A program made the position numbers and the translations under genes. Source: Deltaproteobacteria bacterium (GTDB lineage Bacteria > Desulfobacterota > Syntrophia > Syntrophales > UBA2210). Taken from it: a stretch of 13,138 bases of DNA. The notes below the pieces were generated by a model that had not been told where the DNA came from, made no database searches, and saw nothing but the letters and a program-made list of their open reading frames with translations. The stretch covers positions 1-13,138 of the forward strand of contig JAFGPZ010000211.1 of the NCBI GenBank assembly GCA_016935935.1, read 5' to 3'. Below, one piece after another: positions 5,864-13,138 of this stretch; position 1 is the stretch's first letter; each line of letters opens with the position of its first letter.

Positions 5864-7235
5864 TGCTGTCAATCTCCTTACTCCTCTTCAAAACCATTTG
5901 TGGTGATGTGCCTCCCGTAATGTTCTTGCCGTTAACCGACGCCTCGAGGGTCAGGCATGCGTACACATCCTCATCGAATCCTCCGTAGAAACTTCTAAGT
6001 TCAGATATACTCAGCGATCCTAAATCTTTGCCTTTGTCTATGCAGTAGGCGACAATCTTCCCCACTACGCTATGGGCATCCCTGAAAGCCACTCCCTTTA
6101 ATACCAGGTATTCGGCCATATCGGTGGCCGTGGAGAATCCTTCAAGCGCCCTTTCTCTCATCTTTTCCCTGTTAAAGTGTAATTTTCCAGCCATCTCAGA
6201 CAATATGCCGAGAGAGTTTTTTATGGTATGAACTGTATCGAATAAAGGCTCCTTATCTTCCTGAAGGTCTCTATTATAGGTCATAGGAAGCCCTTTCAGT
6301 ATGGTCAGAACTGCCATGAGATTTCCGTACACTCTACCGGTCTTACCCCTTATTAACTCAGCCACATCTGGATTCTTTTTCTGGGGCATAATACTGCTGC
6401 CGGTGGTGAAGGAATCGGCAATCTCAGCATACCCAAATTCTTCCGTCGCCCAAAGGATGAGGTCTTCGCAAAATCTGCTCATGTGCATCATCGTCAGCAC
6501 GGCATCGAATATAAACTCTGCAATAAAATCTCTGTCCGATACCGCATCCATGCTGTTCGCAGTTATAGTCGGGAACCCCAGGAGTTGGGCTACATATTGC
6601 CTGTCTATGGGAATCCCGGTTCCCGCAAGCGCTCCCGATCCCAGAGGCATGACATTTACTCTTTTCATGCACTCTCCGAATCTTTCCCTGTCTCTCTCAA
6701 ACATCTCCCAGTAAGCAAACAGATAATGCGACAGGAGGACAGGCTGCGCCTTCTGAAGATGTGTGTATCCGGGCATTATTGTGTCCATCTCTGCCTTTGC
6801 CATTTTATGAAAAGACCTCTGAAGTGTTTCCAAAAGCTCGATAATATTTTTTACTTCATCCCTGAGGTACATTCTCATGCCGAGTGTCACCTGGTCGTTT
6901 CTGCTTCTCCCTGTATGCAGTTTACCGCCGGTTTCACCTATGCGATCGGTCAGAAAATATTCGACAGCCATATGTATATCCTCAAGTCCGATATCAAGGT
7001 CCAGATTTCCTGCTTCAATATCATCAAAAACGCTCTTGAGGCCTGTCAATATTCTCTCTTCTTCTTCGTCAGAAATAATCCCCTGTTTTGTAAGCATTTT
7101 GCAATGCGCGATGCTTCCTTCTATATCGTATCGATAGAGTTGCCTGTCAAAGGCAATGGATGCGGTAAACTCCTCAACCTTCCTATCGGTAGGCTCTACG
7201 AATCGCCCTCCCCAAGGTTTTTGTATCTTCTTCAT
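5853..7235 (-). CDS. argH: Argininosuccinate lyase
   Basis: ArgH splits argininosuccinate into arginine and fumarate, the last step of arginine synthesis. The 460-residue protein belongs to the fumarase/aspartase superfamily. It shows TGRSRND at 108-114, the catalytic pair Thr159-His160 and the flexible signature loop [11 protein letters not shown] at 279-289, with the catalytic serine Ser281. The start [12 protein letters not shown] is typical of the family. It lies 71 bases after argG, the widest gap within the arg run, and its last 11 bases overlap the lipoprotein gene. The ribosome site is only moderate (AGGTTGGA). A long open frame on the opposite strand (6483-7310) is taken as a shadow. 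Confidence 0.98.
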   Translation of the reverse strand: MKKIQKPWGGRFVEPTDRKVEEFTASIAFDRQLYRYDIEGSIAHCKMLTKQGIISDEEEERILTGLKSVFDDIEAGNLDLDIGLEDIHMAVEYFLTDRIGETGGKLHTGRSRNDQVTLGMRMYLRDEVKNIIELLETLQRSFHKMAKAEMDTIMPGYTHLQKAQPVLLSHYLFAYWEMFERDRERFGECMKRVNVMPLGSGALAGTGIPIDRQYVAQLLGFPTITANSMDAVSDRDFIAEFIFDAVLTMMHMSRFCEDLILWATEEFGYAEIADSFTTGSSIMPQKKNPDVAELIRGKTGRVYGNLMAVLTILKGLPMTYNRDLQEDKEPLFDTVHTIKNSLGILSEMAGKLHFNREKMRERALEGFSTATDMAEYLVLKGVAFRDAHSVVGKIVAYCIDKGKDLGSLSISELRSFYGGFDEDVYACLTLEASVNGKNITGGTSPQMVLKRSKEIDSNGA

Positions 7236-7306
7236 AATTCCAACCTAATAAACAGGATAAGTGTACTGAAGAATTTGCGCTCTGACAGAAGTTACATTCT
7301 AACTTA

Positions 7307-8521
7307 CTAACGTTTCTTTAGCAAAGCCGCTATTCTCATTCTCAACGCGTTGAGTTTTATAAAACCACTGGCATCTCTCTGATCATATACGGAATCCACT
7401 TCAAAGGTTGCAAAGTCTTCGCTGTAGAGCGAGCCAGGTGATTTACGTCCTGTAACAATGCAATTACCCTTGTAAAGTTTAATACGCACCGTTCCCGTCA
7501 CATTTTTCTGCGTCTCATCGATCATACTCTGCAACACTTTCATTTCCGGAGAATACCAAAAACCGTTATAGACAAGCTTTGCGTACTGGGGTATCATCGA
7601 ATCCCTCATGAACATTACCTCACGGTCCATGGTGATAGATTCCAATGCACGGTGGGCGGTCCAGAGAACTGTTCCTCCTGGGGTTTCATAAACCCCTCTC
7701 GATTTCATTCCCACAAATCTGTTCTCAACCATATCAACTCTGCCGATCCCATTTCTTCCCGCCAGTTGATTCATATGATCCAGGAGCTTTGCCGGTGACA
7801 TTTTTTGACCATCTACAGACACTGGATTGCCCTGTTCAAAACCGATTTCCACATAGATTGCTCTATCTGGCGCCCTTTCAGGAGACAGGGACAGCACAAA
7901 GATATCTTCCGGTGGCTCCGCCCACGGGTCTTCCAATATTCCCCCTTCATGTGAGATATGAAGCAGATTTCTATCTTCACTGTAAGGCTTTTTTTTCGTC
8001 AATGTAATGGGGATGCCGTGCTTATTCGCGTAATCAATCATAAGTTCCCGTGAATTCAAGGTCCACTTTTCATCTTTCCAGGGAGAAATTATTTTAATGT
8101 GAGGTTCAAGAGCCATATAGGTCATCTCAAATCTCACCTGATCATTCCCCTTCCCTGTAGCCCCGTGGCAGACGGCATCGGCTCCTTCAGCCCGCGCAAT
8201 TTCTATTTGTTTCTTTGCGATAAGGGGACGTGCCAACGCCGTTCCGAGCAGATAATTACCCTCATATATTGCGTTTGCACGCAAGGCAGGAAACACAAAA
8301 TCCCGTACGAATTCTTCCGCCATATCTTCTATATATATCTTTCTTGCACCGGTATTTAGAGCCTTTTCCTCAAGCCCATCAAGTTCCTCTTTCTGCCCAA
8401 GGTCCGCCGCAAAGGCAACTACCTCGCAATTGTTGTATGCCTCTTTCAGCCATCGGAGAATCACCGATGTATCCAAGCCGCCAGAATAAGCCAGAACAAC
8501 TTTATTCACACCATTACTCAT
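7307..8521 (-). CDS. argG: Argininosuccinate synthase
   Basis: ArgG joins citrulline and aspartate with ATP to argininosuccinate. The 404-residue product is standard length. The PP-loop ATP motif AYSGGLDTS is at 11-19 and the citrulline/aspartate region [13 protein letters not shown] at 120-132, followed by EGGILEDPW. The ATG at 8521 is chosen because GGAGGGG (8534-8528) lies 6 bases before it. The frame is open to a TTG at 8536, which sits inside that ribosome site's neighbourhood and would add five unconserved residues. The gene overlaps the argF end by 8 bases, so coupled translation is likely. Confidence 0.98.
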   Translation of the reverse strand: MSNGVNKVVLAYSGGLDTSVILRWLKEAYNNCEVVAFAADLGQKEELDGLEEKALNTGARKIYIEDMAEEFVRDFVFPALRANAIYEGNYLLGTALARPLIAKKQIEIARAEGADAVCHGATGKGNDQVRFEMTYMALEPHIKIISPWKDEKWTLNSRELMIDYANKHGIPITLTKKKPYSEDRNLLHISHEGGILEDPWAEPPEDIFVLSLSPERAPDRAIYVEIGFEQGNPVSVDGQKMSPAKLLDHMNQLAGRNGIGRVDMVENRFVGMKSRGVYETPGGTVLWTAHRALESITMDREVMFMRDSMIPQYAKLVYNGFWYSPEMKVLQSMIDETQKNVTGTVRIKLYKGNCIVTGRKSPGSLYSEDFATFEVDSVYDQRDASGFIKLNALRMRIAALLKKR

Positions 8522-9443
8522 ATGTTTCCCCTCCAATTAGGATATCAAGAATTGCCTTTTGTACATGCAGACGATTTTCCGCCTGATCAATAACAACTGA
8601 GTGTGGTCCATCTATGACATGTTCCGTTATGGACTCTCCACGGTGGGCTGGCAAACAGTGCATGATAATAACATCATCCTTTGCATAACCAAGAAGCTCA
8701 TCATTTACCTGATATTCCTTAAAGACGGCCAAACGATCTTCCCTTTCCGCTTCCTGTCCCATGCTTACCCATGTATCAGTATATATTATATCTGCATTTT
8801 CAACTGCATCACGAGAAGACCGATGCACATGAATGCCACACTCCGATGTTTCTACTCCACGCTTCAGAATCTCTGCATCGGGGTCATAACCTTCAGGACA
8901 TCCCAGGGATAACTCAAAGGGCAATATGGCGGCGGCATTAATCCAGGAATTCGCTATATTATTCCCATCGCCCACGTAGGTAATCTTCAGTCCCTCGTAA
9001 CTCCCTTTTTTTTCCTTAATGGTAAAAAGGTCGGCCAATATTTGACAGGGGTGCAAAAGATCGGTTAAGCCATTTATCACCGGAATTTCAGAGTATAAGG
9101 CAAATTCCTCAACAAGGGCCTGAGAAAAAGTCCTTATAACCATGCCGTTGAGATATCTTGAAACTACCCGTGCCGTATCTGCCACCGTTTCGCCTCTCCC
9201 CAACTGAATATCCCTGCGACTGAGAAATGTGGTCATACCGCCAAGCTGAAACATCCCAGCTTCAAAAGACAGCCGCGTTCTTGTGGAAGATTTGTCGAAG
9301 AGCAGTCCCAGCATCTTCCCCTTCAATGTCTCACAAGGCACTCCATCTTTGAGCATTCTTTTGAGACTCACAGTCTTATCCAATATTCTTTTAATATCGG
9401 CAGAATCGAGATCATATATGCTCAGCAAATCTTTTTTCAGCAT
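8514..9443 (-). CDS. argF: Ornithine carbamoyltransferase
   Basis: ArgF makes citrulline from ornithine and carbamoyl phosphate. The 309 residues show the carbamoyl-phosphate motif SSTRTR at 52-57, HPCQ at 131-134, the ornithine-binding Asp223 with the SMG loop at 227-229, and HCLPAH at 262-267, all typical of anabolic ornithine transcarbamylase. The SMG loop argues against the acetylornithine or aspartate transcarbamylase relatives. The ATG at 9443 overlaps the argD end by 7 bases (ATGCTGA), with GAGGTG about 9 bases upstream. Its own end overlaps argG. The argD-argF-argG run is therefore the tightest part of the operon. Confidence 0.98.
   Translation of the reverse strand: MLKKDLLSIYDLDSADIKRILDKTVSLKRMLKDGVPCETLKGKMLGLLFDKSSTRTRLSFEAGMFQLGGMTTFLSRRDIQLGRGETVADTARVVSRYLNGMVIRTFSQALVEEFALYSEIPVINGLTDLLHPCQILADLFTIKEKKGSYEGLKITYVGDGNNIANSWINAAAILPFELSLGCPEGYDPDAEILKRGVETSECGIHVHRSSRDAVENADIIYTDTWVSMGQEAEREDRLAVFKEYQVNDELLGYAKDDVIIMHCLPAHRGESITEHVIDGPHSVVIDQAENRLHVQKAILDILIGGETYE
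8528..8534 (-). promoter_or_regulatory. Ribosome binding site that fixes the argG start
   Basis: GGAGGGG on the minus strand, located within the last codons of argF, is 6 bases before the ATG at 8521. It decides for that ATG and against the upstream TTG at 8536, which begins just before the site itself. Confidence 0.75.
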
Positions 9444-10642
9444 TGTCCCAGCACCTCGTCCAACACTTGGATGACCCTTTCCACATCCCTGTCCGATATT
9501 GTAAGAGGCGGAACTAATCTAAGTATGTTGCCACACGTGCAATTTATCAATATCCCTCTGTCCATGGCATCTCTGACCAGAGAACCTCCCTCACGGGAAA
9601 GTTCAATCCCTATTATAAGTCCCCTTCCGCGAACCTCTTTTATAATCGAATGCCGGCCCTTGAGTTTGTTCAGCTCCTTGATAAAGTTTGCCCCCGTGTT
9701 TCTGCACTTTTTTAAAATCCCTTCCTGCAGCATAGTTTCCATGACAGCAATCCCCGCAGCCATTGCAAGTGGATTTCCGCCAAAGGTAGAGGCATGACTG
9801 CCCGGAGTAAAGGCAGCAGCAACCCTGTATGTAGCCAGCATGGCACCCATCGGGAAACCGTTCCCTATGGCCTTCGCCAGCGTCATGATATCTGGTTCCA
9901 CCTTCGCATCTTCATAAGCAAAGAGCGTTCCCGTCCGCCCCATCCCCACCTGAACTTCGTCGAAGATAAGGAGAATGCCTCTTTCATCACAGATATCTCT
10001 TACTCCCCTCAGGTAATCTGTCCCAGGGACCCTTATTCCGCCCTCTCCCTGAATCGGTTCTATCATAATGGCACAGGTCTTATCGGTAATGGCCTTTTCA
10101 AGGGCGTCAATATCATCGAAGGGAACATATCTGAAACCCTCGGGAAGGGGCTCGAAGCCGGCCTGAAATCTCTTCTGTCCCGTTGCTGCAACGGTCGTCA
10201 ATGTGCGTCCGTGAAAGGAATCTTCCATTGTGATAATCTCATATCGGTTACCTTTCATCGTATCATGTGCAAATTTTCTCGCAAGCTTGATGGCTGCCTC
10301 ATTGGCCTCAGCACCGCTGTTGCAAAAAAATACCTGATCAGCAAAAGAATTCTCTACCAGAAGTTCTGCAAAGAGAATCTGTGGCTCTATATAATACAAA
10401 TTGGATACATGGGTCAGGACATCGGCCTGCTTTTTAATAGCTTCAACAACCCTTGGATGGGAATGCCCCAAACTGCAAACGGCTATTCCAGCCACACAAT
10501 CTATATACTCATTCCCTTCAGAATCCCAAACCCTTGCCCCTTGCCCCCTAACCAGGACAATGGGAAATCTGGAATAGGTACCCATGATAAATTTATTCGA
10601 AAGAGCCATCAATTCTTCAGTGGTCATCGTGACATTCTCCAT
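9437..10642 (-). CDS. argD: Acetylornithine aminotransferase
   Basis: ArgD is a class-III PLP aminotransferase that makes N-acetylornithine from N-acetylglutamate semialdehyde and glutamate. The 401-residue protein has the NSGAEANEAA motif at 108-117, SFHGRT at 142-147, IFDEVQ at 226-231 and the PLP lysine Lys257 in TLAKAIGNGFPMGA. In E. coli this enzyme also acts as N-succinyl-LL-diaminopimelate aminotransferase, so a second role in the nearby lysine pathway is possible but not shown. ATG 10642 lacks a clear Shine-Dalgarno. A second in-frame ATG at 10627, with GGAG 9 bases upstream, is an alternative that removes five residues. It starts 16 bases after argB. Confidence 0.97.
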   Translation of the reverse strand: MENVTMTTEELMALSNKFIMGTYSRFPIVLVRGQGARVWDSEGNEYIDCVAGIAVCSLGHSHPRVVEAIKKQADVLTHVSNLYYIEPQILFAELLVENSFADQVFFCNSGAEANEAAIKLARKFAHDTMKGNRYEIITMEDSFHGRTLTTVAATGQKRFQAGFEPLPEGFRYVPFDDIDALEKAITDKTCAIMIEPIQGEGGIRVPGTDYLRGVRDICDERGILLIFDEVQVGMGRTGTLFAYEDAKVEPDIMTLAKAIGNGFPMGAMLATYRVAAAFTPGSHASTFGGNPLAMAAGIAVMETMLQEGILKKCRNTGANFIKELNKLKGRHSIIKEVRGRGLIIGIELSREGGSLVRDAMDRGILINCTCGNILRLVPPLTISDRDVERVIQVLDEVLGQC

Positions 10643-10658
10643 TCTTTTAACCGGTTAT

Positions 10659-11558
10659 TCATCCTCGTACTACTTCCGTTCCTATGCCTCTATCCGTAAG
10701 GATCTCCAAGAGTATGGAATAGGTTAAACGACCATCGATGATATGTGCCTTTTCTACACCGTACTTGAGGGCCTTAAGGCAACACTTTACCTTGGGGTAC
10801 ATGCCCTTGTCTATCACCCCCGTTTCTATCAAATCGTTTGCCCTTCTATCGTCCATCGAACGTATAAGATTACCGTTTTCATCGAGGACACCTACAACGT
10901 CGGTCAATAAAACAAGCTTTTCAGCTTTTAATGCGGAAGCCACCTCTCCGGCAACTATATCGGCATTTATATTATATGTTTCACCTCTGCTTCCAACTCC
11001 CGTTGGTGCTATCACGGGAATAAATCCCTCTTTCGATAATGACAAAATAATGTTTGAATCGATTTTTTTTACCTTTCCAACCATCCCTATGTCTATAATC
11101 TCTGGGGGTGTATCTTCCGCCTTGCTTGAACTTAAAACATACTTTTCCGCTTGTATAAGGTCGCCATCCTTGCCGCTCAAGCCAACTGCTTTCCCCCCGC
11201 TTCTGTTTATCAATCCAACAATCTCCTTGTTGACCTTACCCGCAAGGACCATCTCTACTATGTCCATGGTTTCCTCGTCGGTTACCCTCATACCCTGTAC
11301 AAACCTGGACTCTTTCCCGAGCTTTTTCAAGAAACTACCTATCTGAGGCCCACCACCATGGACCACTACCGGGTTGATCCCGATATACTTCATCATAACC
11401 ACGGACTGAGCAAATGCCTTTTTCAATTCTTCATTTACCATCGCATGGCCACCATACTTTATAACTATGGTCTTACCATAAAATCTCTGAATGTATGGAA
11501 GGGCCTCAACGAGAACCTCTGCTCTCATTGCCGGCCTGTCTTTGCTATTGTTTTCCAT
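10659..11558 (-). CDS. argB: Acetylglutamate kinase, probably arginine-inhibited type
   Basis: ArgB phosphorylates N-acetylglutamate, the usual control point of the cyclic arginine pathway. The amino acid kinase fold is clear: VIKYGG with Lys34, VVHGGGPQI at 65-73, GKVNKEIVG and YNINAD. Before the first strand lies a helix ending [12 protein letters not shown]. Arginine-sensitive kinases of Thermotoga and Pseudomonas have this helix and E. coli lacks it, which predicts a hexamer inhibited by arginine. The start is uncertain. The frame opens at ATG 11591 without a ribosome site; ATG 11558 has GGAG about 10 bases upstream and is used here (299 residues); ATG 11528 would still keep the helix. 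It follows hslU. Confidence 0.95.
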   Translation of the reverse strand: MENNSKDRPAMRAEVLVEALPYIQRFYGKTIVIKYGGHAMVNEELKKAFAQSVVMMKYIGINPVVVHGGGPQIGSFLKKLGKESRFVQGMRVTDEETMDIVEMVLAGKVNKEIVGLINRSGGKAVGLSGKDGDLIQAEKYVLSSSKAEDTPPEIIDIGMVGKVKKIDSNIILSLSKEGFIPVIAPTGVGSRGETYNINADIVAGEVASALKAEKLVLLTDVVGVLDENGNLIRSMDDRRANDLIETGVIDKGMYPKVKCCLKALKYGVEKAHIIDGRLTYSILLEILTDRGIGTEVVRG

Positions 11559-11612
11559 CTCTGCACCGCTCCATTTACTTACTGTACACATTAACGTGAC
11601 CGACAGATGCGA

Positions 11613-12995
11613 TTAAAGAACGTATCTGCTCAAGTCTTCGTCTTCTACAATATCTTTCAGCTTGTCTTTCACATAACCTTCATCGATTATAACCTCGCGT
11701 TCAACCCTGTCCGGTGCATCAAAGGATATTTCATCCAGGAGGGTTTCCATAATGGTGTACAGTCTCCTGGCACCTATATTCTCTGTACGCTCATTGACAA
11801 CGGCCGCAACTTCCGAGATTTCCGCTATAGCATCTTCCTGAAATATGAGTTTTATACCTTCGGTATCCAGCATCTCCTCATACTGCTTAATGAGGGCATT
11901 ATGTGGTTCCGTCAGTATCCTGATAAAGTCTTCCTTCCCCAGTGCATCCAATTCCACCCTTATGGGGAAACGTCCCTGCAACTCCGGAACCAGATCTGAT
12001 GGTCTCGATGCGCTGAAAGCGCCTGCTGCTATGAACAGTATATGGTCGGTCTTCACCATACCGTATCTGGTATTGACTGTAGATCCCTCCACTATGGGGA
12101 GCAGATCCCTCTGCACCCCCTCACGAGACACATCAGGGCCATGAGAAGAATCGCTGCCCACAATCTTGTCTATTTCATCAAGGAATATGATTCCCGACTC
12201 CTCGACCCGCTTTATGGCCTTCCTGGTCACCTTGTCCATATCAACAAGTCTCTGAGCCTCTTCTTCGGCTATAATCACAATGGCTTCAGGAACTTTCACT
12301 TTTCTCTTTTTTTTCTTCTGCGGGAACATATTCCCAAACATCTCCTTGATATTCAGTCCCATATCTTCAACACCCGATGTGGAAAAAATCTCAATCATTG
12401 GACCTGTTGTATTGTTTGCCACCTCTATCTCAATCGGGCGGTCATCCAGCTTTCCCGAACGAAGGAGACGTCTCAGTTTGTCACGGGTGCTCTCCTGATG
12501 GGAATTCTCTGTGCCTTCGGGTGATTCCAGGAGCTTGGGTTGCTCTACTTCATCTTTTTCTTTCTTCACAAGTCTCGGCGGTAAAAGTATATCGAGAATC
12601 CTTTCTTCAGCTATCTCCATGGCCTTTCCTCTGACATTTTCTTGTTCCTCGGCCTTCACCATGTTAACAGATAGCTCAGTAAGATCTCTGATCATGGATT
12701 CCACATCTCTTCCCACATAGCCTACTTCGGTAAATTTGGAGGCCTCAACCTTCGAAAATGGTGAGTTGTCCAGCTTTGCCAGTCTCCGCGCTATTTCGGT
12801 TTTCCCGACCCCTGTTGGACCTATCATTATTATATTCTTTGGGGCTATTTCCTCTTTCAAATCTTCTGAAACCTTTTGCCGCCTCCAGCGGTTCCTGAGG
12901 GCAATGGCCACGGCCCTTTTGGCATTATCCTGACCGATTATATATTTATCCAGTTCCGACACAATTTCTCTCGGCGTTAAATTATTGGATGGCAT
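11613..12995 (-). CDS. hslU: ATP-dependent protease ATPase subunit HslU (ClpY)
   Basis: HslU is the hexameric AAA+ unfoldase that feeds proteins to the HslV peptidase in the cytoplasm. The 460-residue protein has Walker A GPTGVGKT at 59-66, the substrate-gripping pore loop GYVG at 92-95, a charged inserted I-domain at roughly 110-240, Walker B FLDEID at 271-276 and RFPIRVEL carrying the likely arginine finger. It ends DLSRYVL, the kind of C-terminal tail that docks into HslV, so it should work with an HslV. AAGGAG lies 8 bases before the ATG. The hslV gene usually lies just upstream, but the 143 bases up to the window edge do not encode its C-terminus. Confidence 0.98.
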   Translation of the reverse strand: MPSNNLTPREIVSELDKYIIGQDNAKRAVAIALRNRWRRQKVSEDLKEEIAPKNIIMIGPTGVGKTEIARRLAKLDNSPFSKVEASKFTEVGYVGRDVESMIRDLTELSVNMVKAEEQENVRGKAMEIAEERILDILLPPRLVKKEKDEVEQPKLLESPEGTENSHQESTRDKLRRLLRSGKLDDRPIEIEVANNTTGPMIEIFSTSGVEDMGLNIKEMFGNMFPQKKKKRKVKVPEAIVIIAEEEAQRLVDMDKVTRKAIKRVEESGIIFLDEIDKIVGSDSSHGPDVSREGVQRDLLPIVEGSTVNTRYGMVKTDHILFIAAGAFSASRPSDLVPELQGRFPIRVELDALGKEDFIRILTEPHNALIKQYEEMLDTEGIKLIFQEDAIAEISEVAAVVNERTENIGARRLYTIMETLLDEISFDAPDRVEREVIIDEGYVKDKLKDIVEDEDLSRYVL

Positions 12996-13138
12996 TAAGA
13001 CTACTCCTTATACCCGTACACAAGATTCCCCCGTGAAAGGTGGCCTTGGCAAGTTAAACTTCGACTTCCGGAAGAAGATTAATTTATTAAACTGTCTATC
13101 CGCTTTCCCCAGGGCCTTGGTTTATTAAAATTTTCTGA
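12996..13138. other. Non-coding or unassigned region upstream of hslU
   Basis: No gene is recognised in these 143 bases. The part next to hslU holds its ribosome site. Two short perfect inverted repeats lie close together: AAGTT-A-AACTT at 13051-13061 and CTTCCGGAAG at 13065-13074. The octamer GGCCTTGG appears twice (13042-13049 and 13113-13120). No convincing promoter of the sigma-70 or heat-shock type was found on the minus strand. A 19-codon open frame running in from the edge (13138-13079) resembles nothing I know. Confidence 0.4.

Noticed and set aside
7236..7306. A short inverted repeat AGTTA/TAACT in the argG-argH gap
   Set aside because: A 5-bp stem without a T-run is too weak to call a terminator or operator.
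6483..7310. A 275-codon open frame on the plus strand opposite argH
   Set aside because: It is antisense to a clear, full-length argH, its translation shows no family motif, and long shadow frames are common opposite conserved genes.
9794..10699. A 301-codon open frame on the plus strand opposite argD
   Set aside because: It is a shadow of argD with no recognisable protein features and no neighbouring genes on that strand.
13079..13138. A 19-codon open end of a possible upstream gene on the minus strand
   Set aside because: Too short, and not similar to the HslV C-terminus or any protein I know; could be chance.

Overview
This is a compact stretch of housekeeping genes from a Gram-negative bacterium. 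Every gene I can support is on the minus strand, so the natural reading order runs from high to low coordinates. The order hslU, argB-argD-argF-argG-argH, small lipoprotein, lysA, dapA, dapB resembles, from memory, the arrangement in Desulfobacterota ('Deltaproteobacteria' such as Geobacter and Syntrophus relatives). The lipoprotein with an outer-membrane-type lipobox and the meso-DAP pathway genes also fit a Gram-negative host. The base composition looks moderate by eye; I did not compute it, and the genus cannot be told from the window.

Layout in transcription order. (1) 12995-11613: hslU, the unfoldase of the HslUV protease, preceded by about 140 bases without a recognisable gene; hslV is not seen. 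(2) 11558-5853: argB, argD, argF, argG and argH, which cover N-acetylglutamate to N-acetylornithine (except the ArgC step) and ornithine to arginine. argD/argF and argF/argG overlap by a few bases. (3) 5863-5405: a cysteine-containing lipoprotein that starts inside the end of argH. Its mature N-terminus resembles LptM (YifL) and is followed by a probable fibronectin-III-like domain. (4) 5345-2298: lysA, dapA and dapB, the last step and the first two dedicated steps of the diaminopimelate/lysine pathway. (5) 2297-226: folK, a small membrane-anchored Cys-rich (YHS/TRASH-like) protein, a transaldolase of the short TalC/FSA family, and pgsA. (6) 162-4: tRNA-Gly(GCC) and tRNA-Cys(GCA), with a near-consensus promoter in front of them.

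Intergenic gaps are 100 bases or less and several genes overlap or abut, so most of the window could be one long operon or a few overlapping ones serving arginine, lysine/peptidoglycan, folate, pentose-phosphate and phospholipid synthesis. Sequence features predict feedback control at two enzymes: ArgB has the N-terminal helix typical of arginine-inhibited kinases, and DapA keeps all the lysine-site residues known from E. coli. I found no clear ARG box, lysine riboswitch or intrinsic terminator.

I see no mobile element, CRISPR array, defence system or obviously new multi-gene system. The most interesting items are the LptM-like lipoprotein next to lysA, dapB and folK lying in one frame separated by a single stop codon, the conserved pgsA-tRNA-Gly-tRNA-Cys order, and the small Cys-rich membrane protein.
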